Positions 17,822 to 27,300 of a stretch of DNA of 64,000 bases are shown here, one piece after another (positions within the stretch are counted from its first letter, which is position 1; every line of letters begins with the position of its first letter). The stretch is from SCBR16-9 sp964537975 (GTDB lineage: Bacteria; Hydrogenedentota; Hydrogenedentia; Hydrogenedentales; SCBR16-9), in assembly GCA_964537975.1 (NCBI GenBank), contig CAZIDP010000005.1, forward strand, positions 62,001-126,000, given 5' to 3'. Both the position numbers and the translations under genes were made by a program. The notes under the pieces are model-generated. The model worked only from the letters and a program-made list of their open reading frames with translations. It was not told where the DNA came from and made no database searches.

Positions 17822-17850
17822 TTGACTTTTGGGTCAATAAATAGGATAAT
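17822..17850 (+). promoter_or_regulatory. Sigma-70-type promoter with overlapping palindromic operator
   Basis: TTGACT (17822-17827), a 17-base spacer and GATAAT (17845-17850) form a near-consensus promoter 23 bases before the rrf2-type gene. The -35 box is one arm of a perfect inverted repeat TTGAC-TTTTGG-GTCAA (17822-17837). A repressor bound there would block RNA polymerase. Rrf2 proteins often repress their own gene, so this is a good candidate autoregulatory site. Confidence 0.7.
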
Positions 17851-17872
17851 AACATGTGATTAGGAGCATATG

Positions 17873-18298
17873 ATGATTTCCAAGACTGCTTTACATACTT
17901 TACATGCTGTGATTGAACTGGCAAAATCTGACACCGCTTATATCGGTTCGGCACAGATTGCAGCAAGGATAGGTGCTCCGCAGAATTACCTGGGCAAGTT
18001 GCTTCAAAGTTTGGCACGGGAAGGACTGGTTCATTCACAGAAAGGTTTGGGCGGCGGTTTCCAATTGACACGTCACCCAAAGGATATCACCTTGCTTGAT
18101 GTGATTGAGCCGATTGATCATATAAGCCGCTGGAAAGGGTGCTTCATGGGACAAGCAAATTGCTCTGACAATGATCCCTGCCCCATGCATGATCGTTGGC
18201 TTGCAGTTCGAAATGCATATCTGGATATGCTACAAAAAACAACATTACACGAAGTAGCTTCTGGCCGCAAACCCTTGTCCGCATTCAGCAAAGTTTAG
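17873..18298 (+). CDS. Rrf2-family transcription regulator with three Cys (NsrR/IscR-like)
   Basis: A 141-residue winged-helix regulator. The recognition region (QIAARIGAPQNYLGKLLQSL) and the wing (KGLGGGFQLTR) are typical of Rrf2. Three cysteines at C90, C97 and C103 in the C-terminal segment fit ligands for an Fe-S cluster that senses nitric oxide, iron or redox state. AGGAG lies 6 bases before the ATG at 17873 and 3 before an adjacent ATG at 17870, so the second is preferred. The next gene encodes the di-iron Fe-S repair protein Ric, a classical NsrR target, which supports a nitrosative-stress role. Which stimulus it senses is inferred. Confidence 0.85.
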   Translation: MISKTALHTLHAVIELAKSDTAYIGSAQIAARIGAPQNYLGKLLQSLAREGLVHSQKGLGGGFQLTRHPKDITLLDVIEPIDHISRWKGCFMGQANCSDNDPCPMHDRWLAVRNAYLDMLQKTTLHEVASGRKPLSAFSKV

Positions 18299-18448
18299 TA
18301 ACAAATGAATTTGCATACAGTTATAAAAGTTAAAATCTATAATCGTATATTCACATGCTATTAGATTTAAAGGTACACTTGAATGAAACTTGAAAATACC
18401 AATGCTGACATCATGATTCAATATCAGATCAACAAGGCTCATCAATGC

Positions 18449-18504
18449 CGGACAGTGGGAAGAATTATGATATCTTTCCCCCGATCATGACGACTCGCTG
18501 TCCG
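18449..18504 (+). other. Nested inverted repeats in the ric leader
   Basis: An outer 7-bp stem CGGACAG/CTGTCCG (18449-18455 with 18498-18504) encloses an inner stem GGGAAGA/TCTTTCCC with one bulged base (18457-18463 with 18473-18480). The structure lies 71 bases before the ric start. It could be a regulatory 5' leader or the end of a readthrough transcript. No T-run follows. Confidence 0.35.
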
Positions 18505-18574
18505 TCTACTGATAGTTTTACCGCTGTGCAACCAACCACAATTTGGACTAACGACAACGAAAAAGGAAACATTC

Positions 18575-19306
18575 ATGAACACACAAACCTTTGAACACGA
18601 GTTGCAGAAGTCTGTCTCAGATTATGTTACCAAACATCCGGAACTGACTCGGGTTTTCGAAGCATTGGGTATCGACTATTGCTGTGGTGGCAAGAAACCC
18701 ATTGTTGAGCTGTTTGAAAAAAAGGGACTTGATGCAGAAACTTTTCTGAAGGTTGTGCCATTTATCCTGCATAAAAACAAAGATACAGGAACGGATCCAG
18801 GTGCTATGACGCTTGATGCTCTGATCGACAACATCGTACAAACACACCATGCCTATTTACGCCAGGAACTGCCACGAATTAACAAACTTGCAGAAAAAGT
18901 CGCGAAAGTACACGGTACGCAAGAAGTACGGTTAAACACCTTGTTGGAAGTTGTTCAACAGTTCACAGCAGAAATCTATGCACATGCAACAAAAGAAGAG
19001 CACATCCTCTTTCCAGCAATAAACGCCATGTTACAATCGGAACAGTCACCACGGTTTCCCTTTGGCACCTTGGCAAACCCAATTCGAGCCATGGAAATGG
19101 AACATGAAAATGCTGGTGGTGGGCTTGAAGAAATGCGCTCACTTACCGACAATTTCACTCCACCAGAATGGGCCTGCAACACCTATCGAGCCTTGTATGA
19201 TGCTTTGGATACCTTGGAAAAAGACATGCATCTGCACATCCACAAAGAAAACAACATCCTTTTTCCGCGGGCTCTGGAATTGGAAGCGCAATTAAACAAC
19301 AATTAA
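18575..19306 (+). CDS. ric: Iron-sulfur cluster repair di-iron protein Ric (YtfE/ScdA)
   Basis: A 243-residue cytoplasmic protein that repairs Fe-S clusters damaged by nitric oxide or peroxide. The N-terminal ScdA domain holds the Cys pair C36-C37 (LGIDYCCGGKKP). The remainder is a hemerythrin-like four-helix bundle with the expected His/Glu ligands in THHAYLRQELP, HATKEEHILFPA, MEHENAGG and HIHKENNILFPR. Length matches YtfE and ScdA. A ribosome site AAGGA lies 7 bases before the ATG. The upstream Rrf2 gene is the likely regulator. No nitric oxide reductase gene is seen in the window. Confidence 0.92.
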   Translation: MNTQTFEHELQKSVSDYVTKHPELTRVFEALGIDYCCGGKKPIVELFEKKGLDAETFLKVVPFILHKNKDTGTDPGAMTLDALIDNIVQTHHAYLRQELPRINKLAEKVAKVHGTQEVRLNTLLEVVQQFTAEIYAHATKEEHILFPAINAMLQSEQSPRFPFGTLANPIRAMEMEHENAGGGLEEMRSLTDNFTPPEWACNTYRALYDALDTLEKDMHLHIHKENNILFPRALELEAQLNNN

Positions 19307-19320
19307 GCATGGACATTGAT

Positions 19321-19785
19321 AATATCTATTCAGACAACACGTAAAATGAAGGTAAATTGCATGCGTTTGACTCAAGAGTACGAAAAGCACTTGGTCGTGT
19401 TGATATACCAGTTTATGTTGTCGAACTTAAAATTGATGGAGTAGCGGTATTGTTACAATATGGCAATGGTAAGTTGCAACAAGCTGTTACGCGTGGTGAC
19501 AGAACCCGTGGTAACGACATAACCCGAAATGTGCAAATAATCAAATCGTTGACTGAACTACTACGAGACAATTCCTATCTTTCCAGTTTTGAAGTCCGTG
19601 GTGAAGTGTTTATGCTTGTTGGCGAATTGGAACGAATCTACAAAGAACGCGAAAAAGCCAGATTGGAACCGTACTGTAATACACACAACACTACCTTTGG
19701 AACACTATAGTTAGTGTACTCTCGGCACTAGTAAAACAAAAGCTTGAGATATAGCTTTAAAATATGCACTGCGGACATGCATTTG
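19321..19785 (+). pseudogene. Decayed fragment of NAD-dependent DNA ligase (ligA)
   Basis: The frame from 19345 to 19707 encodes a clear LigA adenylation-domain segment: AFDSRVRKALG, the active-site Lys motif ELKIDG, then TRGDRTRGNDITRN and FEVRGEVFM. The same frame continues the family sequence one-to-one past stop codons. SDNT-stop-NEGKL on the left matches LDNAF-NEEEL (TAA at 19342), and GTL-stop-LVYSRH-stop-stop-NKSLRY on the right matches GTLKLLDSRIVAKRPLRF (TAG at 19708, then TAG-TAA at 19729). About 150 of some 670 residues remain; the OB-fold, zinc finger, helix-hairpin-helix and BRCT parts are gone. It is a relic of a second or displaced ligase gene. Confidence 0.85.
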
Positions 19786-20298
19786 TAATTCCACAAAGAA
19801 AACCAGGAAATCCTCCCATTACGGTTGATATAGCACAATTATTGCCTAAGAGGTGAAATATTTCTATTAATATCAGTCAAAATTATTGACAACCTTCAAT
19901 TAAGGTACATTTTCGCTCCTAAAATCAATTATTCCACAACCAACACCGAGCATGGGAACATGCACAGATATTGATTCAATAAGATAACTTCCTATGATTA
20001 AATTCAAATTTTACACTATAGTTTTTTAGAATATTGATGAATACACGAGATAATAAAATTGATAATATTTCGACTGATATGAGTTTATTGCTAATATAAC
20101 ACAAAGAAAATTTGACTTATTTAATTATAATATGTATAATTAATATTAGACAATATAATTGCGTTATATGCGGATTTTTCAATATATACGATTTTCTTGT
20201 AAGCAGAAATTTACATCTTAAAAAATTTTATATTATGTATTTATCAAGTATTATTACAAGTTAGAATTCTTTACTAGTAAAATTTTTTAGGAAATTAA
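19786..20298. other. AT-rich spacer
   Basis: About 510 bases without a coding frame, visibly much richer in A and T than the flanks, especially after 20000. I see no further ligA homology, no inverted repeats at its ends and no strong promoter consensus. It may be decayed DNA from the same event that left the ligA fragment, and it carries the promoter of the next gene. Confidence 0.5.
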
Positions 20299-21198
20299 AT
20301 GTTCAACGATTTACTTTATAAAACCTTGCTGGACAATCTATATGATGGTGTCTATTTTACTGACACCAATCGACGCATAAAATATTGGAATAAGGGAGCA
20401 GAACGCATTACCGGTTTTTCTGCTGGCGAAGTTCTGGGTTGTCGCTGTGCTGACAATATACTCATGCATGTCGACCTGGATGGAAATTCATTGTGCATTA
20501 ACAATTGTCCATTACAGGCTACGCTGATTGATCAAATTCAAAGACATGAAAGTTTATACTTACATCACAAAGAGGGACATCTGGTACCCATTCGCGTAAG
20601 TATTGCACCAATCTTTGATGATGATGGTGAAGTAATTGGGGGGTTGGAGACTTTTCAAGACATTACGCATGAAATGGCTGCAATTAAAGAAGTAGAAAAT
20701 TTAAAAGAACAGGTATATATTGACAGCCTGACGGGAATTGGAAATCGGAGATGTTGTGATAAAATGCTGTCACGACGCTTCAATGAATTAGAATTTATTG
20801 ATTCAAGTTCACTAGGTATCATTTTATTTGATGTCGATTATTTTAAAAAATTTAATGACCAATATGGCCACAAGATAGGTGATGTTGTCTTAAAGATGGT
20901 TGCACGAACTTTGATGAATAGTATGCGTACTTATGATTTTGTGGGTCGTTGGGGCGGTGAAGAATTCATGGCATTAACCCCTAATGTGCGACAAGATCAA
21001 ATATGGCAACTTGCGGAACGTCATCGCCATCTTGTAGAACAATCCAGTCGGTCGATAAGCAATAACAAAATATCAATCACGGTTTCTGTTGGCGCTACCC
21101 TGGTAAATGATAATGAATCTCAGTCTGATGCATTGGCACGTGCAGACGCATTGCTTTATAAGAGCAAAGAATCTGGTCGCAATTGTGTTTCTGTATAA
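20299..21198 (+). CDS. PAS-GGDEF diguanylate cyclase
   Basis: A 299-residue cytoplasmic protein that should make c-di-GMP. A PAS domain (about residues 5-125) contains GVYFTDTNRRIKYWNKGAERITGF and Cys residues at 48, 50, 66 and 70 that might bind metal or sense redox. The GGDEF domain (135-299) is intact: GGEEF at 219-223, metal-binding Asp in LFDVDYFKKFND, and an inhibitory-site RxxD (R210-D213) for product feedback. AGGA six bases before the ATG sets the start. There are no membrane spans. It stands alone, after an AT-rich spacer. Confidence 0.9.
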   Translation: MFNDLLYKTLLDNLYDGVYFTDTNRRIKYWNKGAERITGFSAGEVLGCRCADNILMHVDLDGNSLCINNCPLQATLIDQIQRHESLYLHHKEGHLVPIRVSIAPIFDDDGEVIGGLETFQDITHEMAAIKEVENLKEQVYIDSLTGIGNRRCCDKMLSRRFNELEFIDSSSLGIILFDVDYFKKFNDQYGHKIGDVVLKMVARTLMNSMRTYDFVGRWGGEEFMALTPNVRQDQIWQLAERHRHLVEQSSRSISNNKISITVSVGATLVNDNESQSDALARADALLYKSKESGRNCVSV

Positions 21199-21450
21199 AT
21201 TTGGAATCCTCTGTATATTTTCACCAGTTAAACTGAGAGTTACCAAACGGCATCAAAGCAATGGGCGACTGCTCTCTCTAGCCAACAACCTTGCCCATGA
21301 CTTAAAATAATGCTACTTACTTAACCAAGTATTATTATTTACCAAGTCTAGATTCCTGATTAATTTTCATCAGAAACGCCCCATTCAACTTTCCACATCC
21401 TTTGTTAAAAATATTGGAATTCGCCATTGAGCATCTACTAGTACTTGATA

Positions 21451-22494
21451 TCAATTGCTTGCGGTCTTGGCGCGCTTACGCGGTGCGGCAAGCTTGAGCA
21501 CGAGTAATTCCAGAGCAAGCTTTTGATCAACTCCGGTACTTCGAATCATGAAATGGGTATCGGTACTGAGCGCTAGCGCGTCAATGATCTTGGCTATACC
21601 CCATTTTCGCACCAACGGTGTAACATTATTGGTAACAAATTGTGACTTGTTGTTGAGTGAAGACTCCGGACAAGCTTTGTATGCCGACTCCAACAACCAA
21701 TTAATGGTACCCATGATCTCATCCGGGCTTTTGCCATATTGCAATAATTGATACAGTGCTTGCAGAGCAGACGCAGTATTGGATTCAGCAATGGCATCGG
21801 TCATGTTCCAGACTGTTTCTTCTGCAACATCAGCACATGCCGCATTTACATCAGCTATTTTGATTTCGTTGTTATTACCAACGTACGAAGCCACCAAACC
21901 AATTGCATTTACGACATCACCAAGGCGGTGTCCTGTTCGTTCAAGAAGTATATCTACCGCATTGGCATCTATTTTCTTCCCCCGGCTTCCAGCCTCGTTC
22001 CTGACCCAGCTTTTAAGTTGGCTATCTGTTAACTGTGGGCATTCAATGTGTAACCCTGCATCCAGGCATGCCTTATGAAATTTTACACGTTTGTCGACTT
22101 TTGCACTCACCAACACCAGGAGTGTCGAAGGGTTGGGGGATTTTAGATAATATAATAGCGCCGCCAAAGGGGAACGTTTTTCGCCCGACATCTGATAATA
22201 TCGTTCAGCGTTTCGTACGACAACAACACGGCGCTCAACCAAAAAAGGCAGGGTTTGCGCTTCCATAGCAATTTCACCTGGAGATGTCTCGTCGGCATAA
22301 TAGATTGACAGACAGAGGTCTCTCATGGAAGGATCAACATATTTTTGAATAATAGACTGCGTTGCCCGCTCCGCTAAAAGCGGTTCAAAGGGGTCCGTGT
22401 TGAAGCCACCTTTTCCAGGGCCAATCAGGATCACTTGAGGCAGGGAGATATTATCACCATCAATACTTTTTATAAAATCCAGTGCATGCACCAA
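21451..22494 (-). CDS. holA: DNA polymerase III delta subunit (HolA)
   Basis: A 347-residue clamp-loader subunit. The N-terminal AAA+-like part shows VILIGPGKGGFNTDPFEPLLAE, LPFLVERRVVVVRNAE and LLVLVSAKVDKRVKF, and the C-terminal helical part ends KLALELLVLKLA, all in family order. Delta opens the beta sliding clamp for loading on DNA. The start is TTG at 22494, or GTG at 22491, directly after the lptE stop. The lptE-holA order is conserved in many Proteobacteria, which strengthens both calls. Confidence 0.8.
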   Translation of the reverse strand: MVHALDFIKSIDGDNISLPQVILIGPGKGGFNTDPFEPLLAERATQSIIQKYVDPSMRDLCLSIYYADETSPGEIAMEAQTLPFLVERRVVVVRNAERYYQMSGEKRSPLAALLYYLKSPNPSTLLVLVSAKVDKRVKFHKACLDAGLHIECPQLTDSQLKSWVRNEAGSRGKKIDANAVDILLERTGHRLGDVVNAIGLVASYVGNNNEIKIADVNAACADVAEETVWNMTDAIAESNTASALQALYQLLQYGKSPDEIMGTINWLLESAYKACPESSLNNKSQFVTNNVTPLVRKWGIAKIIDALALSTDTHFMIRSTGVDQKLALELLVLKLAAPRKRAKTASN

Positions 22495-22497
22495 AGT

Positions 22498-23079
22498 TTA
22501 CCAAGGTTCAACCGTACGATAAAAAATATCTGACGCCAATTGGTCCAATGCTTCCGCAGCCGCCCGGTTTTCTTCTTCAGTTGGAAATGCATTTAAGGGC
22601 ATAATAAAGGTTTCGACATTGCCACGAAGACGATCTGAACTGATGCCTGAAGCTCGTGTGTAGAAACTGGTTTCACCAGAGACAATGGGTTCTTCCCACA
22701 ATACTTCACCGGAATGTGTATCAGTAACCCTAACCGCGGCTATAATCACCATCAGGAATTGGGTAACCTCATCACGCTCATCGGTAGTTAATCCACGCAT
22801 TTGGTAGTCCTGGATTAACAATTCGATCAACAAATCGGCATTTTCTCGGTTGGCAACACGCAATCGCCCATCATTAATAAATTTGCGTGTTAACGCATTG
22901 GTAAGGGGAGCTTGCAAACCGATTTCACGTGATGCATCATAGGCTGGTGAAACATGTATGGTTTGATACCGATGGTCTAAACTGCTGTGTGTTGAATACC
23001 CGCATCCAGACAATGCCGCTAAAGACAGCACCACCAAACCAGCCAGTAAGAACAAGCCTATGTAATACCGTCGCTTCAT
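22498..23079 (-). CDS. lptE: LptE-like LPS-assembly lipoprotein
   Basis: A 193-residue lipoprotein with a signal peptide and lipobox LSGC (Cys26), then CGYSTHSSLD. The following domain (TIHVSPAYDAS, LTNALTRKFINDGRLRVANRENADLLIE) has the LptE/RlpB pattern of an outer-membrane partner that plugs the LptD barrel and delivers lipopolysaccharide to the surface. Its start overlaps the stop of the bamD-like gene (ATGA), and holA begins 3 bases after its end. The family is divergent at sequence level, so the call leans on the lipobox, motif order and gene linkage. Confidence 0.75.
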   Translation of the reverse strand: MKRRYYIGLFLLAGLVVLSLAALSGCGYSTHSSLDHRYQTIHVSPAYDASREIGLQAPLTNALTRKFINDGRLRVANRENADLLIELLIQDYQMRGLTTDERDEVTQFLMVIIAAVRVTDTHSGEVLWEEPIVSGETSFYTRASGISSDRLRGNVETFIMPLNAFPTEEENRAAAEALDQLASDIFYRTVEPW

Positions 23080-24050
23080 GCAGGAGCACGGTCATGCGCT
23101 GGATTGGCTTCCAGCCATGCCTGGGCTGACTCGGCAGCCTCAGTACCGGGGAATTGCTCAACGACAACCTGGTAATAAATGCGTGCGGAATCAAAATTAC
23201 GCCTTCGTTCATAAAAGCGAGCCACTTGCAACCGTTGTTGCGCAATGTTTTGACGCATTTCCTCTCGCTTTTCCATCAAACCATCTACACGTTCGTCCGA
23301 GGGATATCGGCTGCGAAAGCTGTCGATTGAACTCATAGTCATTTTACTTGGTGACTGATCGTACTCCGGAGGTAATGAAAGATTGTAATAACACATGGCC
23401 AACCCATAGCTCGCTTCATTAACCCATTCAGATGCAGAGTAATCTTCTACTACCCGGCGATATTCAAATGCGGCAGTCAGGTATTCTTTCCGTACATAAT
23501 GCGTCAATCCAATCTTGTATTGCGCTTCAGCTGCTGCTGCGGTGAATGGTTGATTATCGACTACCATGGCGTAGACTTCACCAGCACGTTTTATTGGACG
23601 TTTCCTGAATGGACGCCACCGTTTGTCAAGACGTGATTGCCCGACCTCAAAAAGCTCATCTCCAATCTCATATTGCTTGGCAATGGCATCGTCGAAGTAT
23701 TGTGTGTCCGGATAATTGGCAATCACGCGCTGAAATTCCTGTGAACCTTCGAGTAAGCGACCTTGGGCTATACGAATCTCCCCGCGTAAAAACTGATTTT
23801 CATCGGCCAGCTCACTATCAGAATAAAATTGCGTGAATTTGTCTGTTTCTCGCAGAGCCTGCCGATATTGCCCTTGCAGCATAAGACTACGCGCATGCTC
23901 AATCTGCAACTCGGGCGTCTCCATAGGTAAACTTTTTAAATTCACCCAACGGCCAGTCTGTGGCGTCCAAGTCCATTGCGCATGAGACGATTCCATAATA
24001 AAAACACACAGCGCAAGCATTAGCGCTGTAGCGAAAACAGAGATTCGCAT
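23076..24050 (-). CDS. BamD-like TPR outer-membrane assembly protein
   Basis: A 324-residue exported TPR protein. Residues 1-25 are a signal peptide ending in SSHA-QW, without an obvious lipobox Cys, unlike classical BamD. TPR-like helices follow (ARSLMLQGQYRQALRETDKF, FQRVIANYPDTQYFDDA, AAFEYRRVVEDYSASEWVNEA, YYQVVVEQFPGTEAAESA). BamD docks outer-membrane proteins to BamA. The start at 24050 is set by GGGAGAG 8 bases upstream. The gene is translationally coupled to lptE, so both envelope-assembly factors are co-expressed. It could instead be a CpoB/YbgF-like TPR protein. Confidence 0.65.
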   Translation of the reverse strand: MRISVFATALMLALCVFIMESSHAQWTWTPQTGRWVNLKSLPMETPELQIEHARSLMLQGQYRQALRETDKFTQFYSDSELADENQFLRGEIRIAQGRLLEGSQEFQRVIANYPDTQYFDDAIAKQYEIGDELFEVGQSRLDKRWRPFRKRPIKRAGEVYAMVVDNQPFTAAAAEAQYKIGLTHYVRKEYLTAAFEYRRVVEDYSASEWVNEASYGLAMCYYNLSLPPEYDQSPSKMTMSSIDSFRSRYPSDERVDGLMEKREEMRQNIAQQRLQVARFYERRRNFDSARIYYQVVVEQFPGTEAAESAQAWLEANPAHDRAPA

Positions 24051-24394
24051 GCTGTTTACTCTCCCAAAGTTACTAAAAATGGGTACCATTTCAAGGTTGC
24101 CTGGTGGTTCACTGCCTTACCGATAATAGTTAGCGTTCAGGCGCAACTCACCCATTGCAATAGATACTAACAAACCTCCGTAATAAAGGCAAATTTTACT
24201 GACAAAAAGCAAAGGAATCTGAGCTCTGGGTCCTTCATTTCAAGCCTCATGAATAGCGTAATTTTCTAAAAAAATCATTTCAAAAAGTAATTCTGACAAT
24301 CAAAACCTTGCACATTAATTTCATATGGACTACCATGCTTGTTTGAATGGAACTAATCAGGGAACCAGAAAAGCTTATTCGGGGAGATCACATT
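24051..24394. other. Divergent promoter region between bamD-like and beta-helix genes
   Basis: 344 bases with no coding frame. A candidate plus-strand promoter lies at 24308-24336. I do not see a convincing minus-strand promoter for the bamD-lptE-holA unit and find no strong palindrome. Confidence 0.5.
24308..24336 (+). promoter_or_regulatory. Candidate promoter for the beta-helix protein gene
   Basis: TTGCAC, a 17-base spacer and TACCAT (four of six consensus bases in each box) end about 58 bases before the ATG at 24395. Spacing is ideal, the boxes moderate. Confidence 0.35.
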
Positions 24395-27300
24395 ATGCAA
24401 TATTCGTATGTTCTGGCAAGCTTGCTCCTTCTTTTAACGGGATGGAACAGCTTTGCAGCGATAGAATCCATTGAACCACGTGTAGTATACACCCGCTATG
24501 TCACCAACGATGTTGTTGTTGCACTTACCGAATTAAACGCTCCTTCATCAGATCAGGTAGACGCATCAACAATGATACAAAATGCTATTGATGTCGTAGC
24601 AGATGCCGGAGGCGGAGTCGTGTTTCTTCACGAGGGAATATATCGGCTGGAAGTTCCCATAGTCATACGGGAAGCAGTAACGCTGCGGGGTGACTGGACC
24701 CCTCCACCTGGTGTCAAAGGAACCTTGTTGGCGGTATATTCAGGCCGTGGTGAAGCCGAAGGGACACCAGCAATTACGATGCAAAGGGGAGCCGGGTTAC
24801 GTGAGGTTTCTGTATGGTATCCAGAACAAAATGCAGAGAATATAGTACCGTATCCCTGGAGCATACGTACCTGTACACAGCTTGTGGGCAACAACCACAC
24901 CATCATGAACACGACCTTGGTTAACCCTTACCAAGGTTTTATGACAGGACCTGAATTTAATGAATTGCACACCCTGCGTAATGTTTATGCAACACCCTTG
25001 AAAACAGGCATCAGAATAGATATGACTACCGATATCGGGCGCCTGATTCATGTGCGGTTCAATCCCGAGGTTTGGGCTGACTCCGGATTGCCAGGTGCTC
25101 CGGCATCTGATACCGCCCGTAACACGCTGGGATTGGTACTCGACGACGCAGTCGGCATTGACATGGGCCGGAGTGACTGGGAGTATATTTACGATGTGTC
25201 AGTTCAAGGGTATGGAGTCGGAATGCGTATTCGCCAGGGTAAAGATGGCGGTGCCAACGCAGTAATGTTTGCCAGTCAATTTACAAAGTGTGTAATAGGG
25301 CTGGAATTGGTTTCCATGAACAATATGGGACTGGCAGCGACCGCTTCTACATTCGAAGGTTCCCGATACGGGCTTTCAAGCACTCAACGGTTCTCCAATG
25401 TAGCGCAATTTAACGCGTCTACTTTTTCTGGAGGCGAAAAATCAGTTTATATCGCCGGTAGCCCGATGATGTCTTTTCAGAATTGCACCTTCGAAAACAC
25501 AATTCGAAGTGATGGTGGCGGTATAACAATACTCAATTCAGACTTTAACTTTAGTGGTGGAAGCGAAACGGATGCTGGGCATATTTTTCTGGATGAATTG
25601 GTAGCGTATAACCGAATCCTGGGCAACCGTTATGAAGGTGAACCACATATCACAAACCATATGCTTGGTGGTGACAGCATGATTACACATCTGGACCAAG
25701 ACATGGTACGTCCAGCCATGCAAGCACCCGACTATTCCATGCCTTATCCACGTCCCAGTTCTTACTACCTTGTGAGTGTAAGCGACTTTGGCGCAGCTCC
25801 TGAATCTGAAGACAACACCGATGCTTTCCAAAAAGCTTTGGATGCCATGTCCCCAACCGGTGGTACAGTTTATGTTCCCGCAGGCAACTATAACTTTCAT
25901 GGAGAACTACGCATACCCACCGGTGTTGAGCTTCGTGGTTGTTTTGACGTACCACATCACACGGTATCTGGAGGCTCAATCCTGATGCCGCTATCGGGAA
26001 AAGGCAACAAAGAGGGCACGCCCTTCATACAATTGGAAGCAGGTTCTGGTTTACGGGGCATCACCATATGGTACCCAGAACAAGGAAATACACAAGAATC
26101 AATTGTTCCCTATCCCTGGAGCGTACGCAGCCTGGGGCCTGAGTGCTGGTTGCTGGATGTAACCATAGCACCTTCATATCAAGGAGTAGATTTCTGGACA
26201 CACCCCAGCGACGGTCATGTAATACAGTATCTGGCTGGTGCCTTTCTTCGCCAAGGCCTCAGCATCAGCAAAGCCAACACCAATGGTTGGGTGGAAGATA
26301 TTCAATTTAACCCACATTATGCTTTCCGTTTGCACAAGTCTCTGACCCAACCAAACCATGCCGTGTTTGGTGATTTTGTCAGTTATCAACGAGAACACCT
26401 TGAAGGCATGAAGTTTGGTCGCAGCGCCAATCAGCGTATATATAGAAATTTTCTCTATGGAGCCTACGACGGTCTCTCGTTTCGAGATGATGATGGTGGC
26501 GCACATGCCCATGTAGTAATGCAAGGCGTAGATACAGCGAGTCGTGCCTTGTTTATCGAAAAAACAGACCCAAAAGGAATTGAATTGATCAACTCGCAAT
26601 TGGTCCCATTAAGCAATTGGGAAGTTGGAGCCATCGTAACTGATGAAGCATTTGATGGTTATGCCTGGTTGTTTAATACCCAGGTTTGGGCAGGTACGAT
26701 TACGGGTGTTCTGGAAGGCAGCGGCACTGTAGTATTGCAGCAACTGAACACTATTTCGGGTGAAATTTATGTTGACGCAGGAACTGCCTACCTGGAAAAC
26801 ATATATTTTCAACTGCCGTTGTCGCCATATATTGATATAAGTTCAGACATCAACCATGCGCGTGTGCTTTCAAATGCAGCGACATCAGGCAGGCTTGATG
26901 TAAATTATGCCAATGCAAAAGAATTGAGCCAGGTACAATTACGTGCCAACAGTACTGCCAGGCGTCCTCCGTGGATTGCAGATGAACCTGTAGTTTTTAA
27001 TGCTGACTGGCGCCACGCAACACCGCAACCAGCCATGCAACAAGGCATAACAGAACCAATCTATAGTTTGTATACAGGAGAAACCCCTTCAGGTAATCCC
27101 GCATTTAGGATATCTGGTAGTGTTGGCGAGGAAGTACCTGCACACATCTACTATATCTTAATGGAAGCCGGTGTCCCCATAGCTTCCGACACTATTATGC
27201 AATATTGGATTAAACCTGAAAATGAATTGAGTCGCAATACGGCTATTGATCTTTTGTTCACAGATGGCAGTACCTTACGTGACTCAGAAACCCCCGGTGC

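Noticed and set aside
18383..18490. 35-codon frame in the ric leader
   Set aside because: No ribosome site or family resemblance; it overlaps the inverted repeats, which explain the region equally well.
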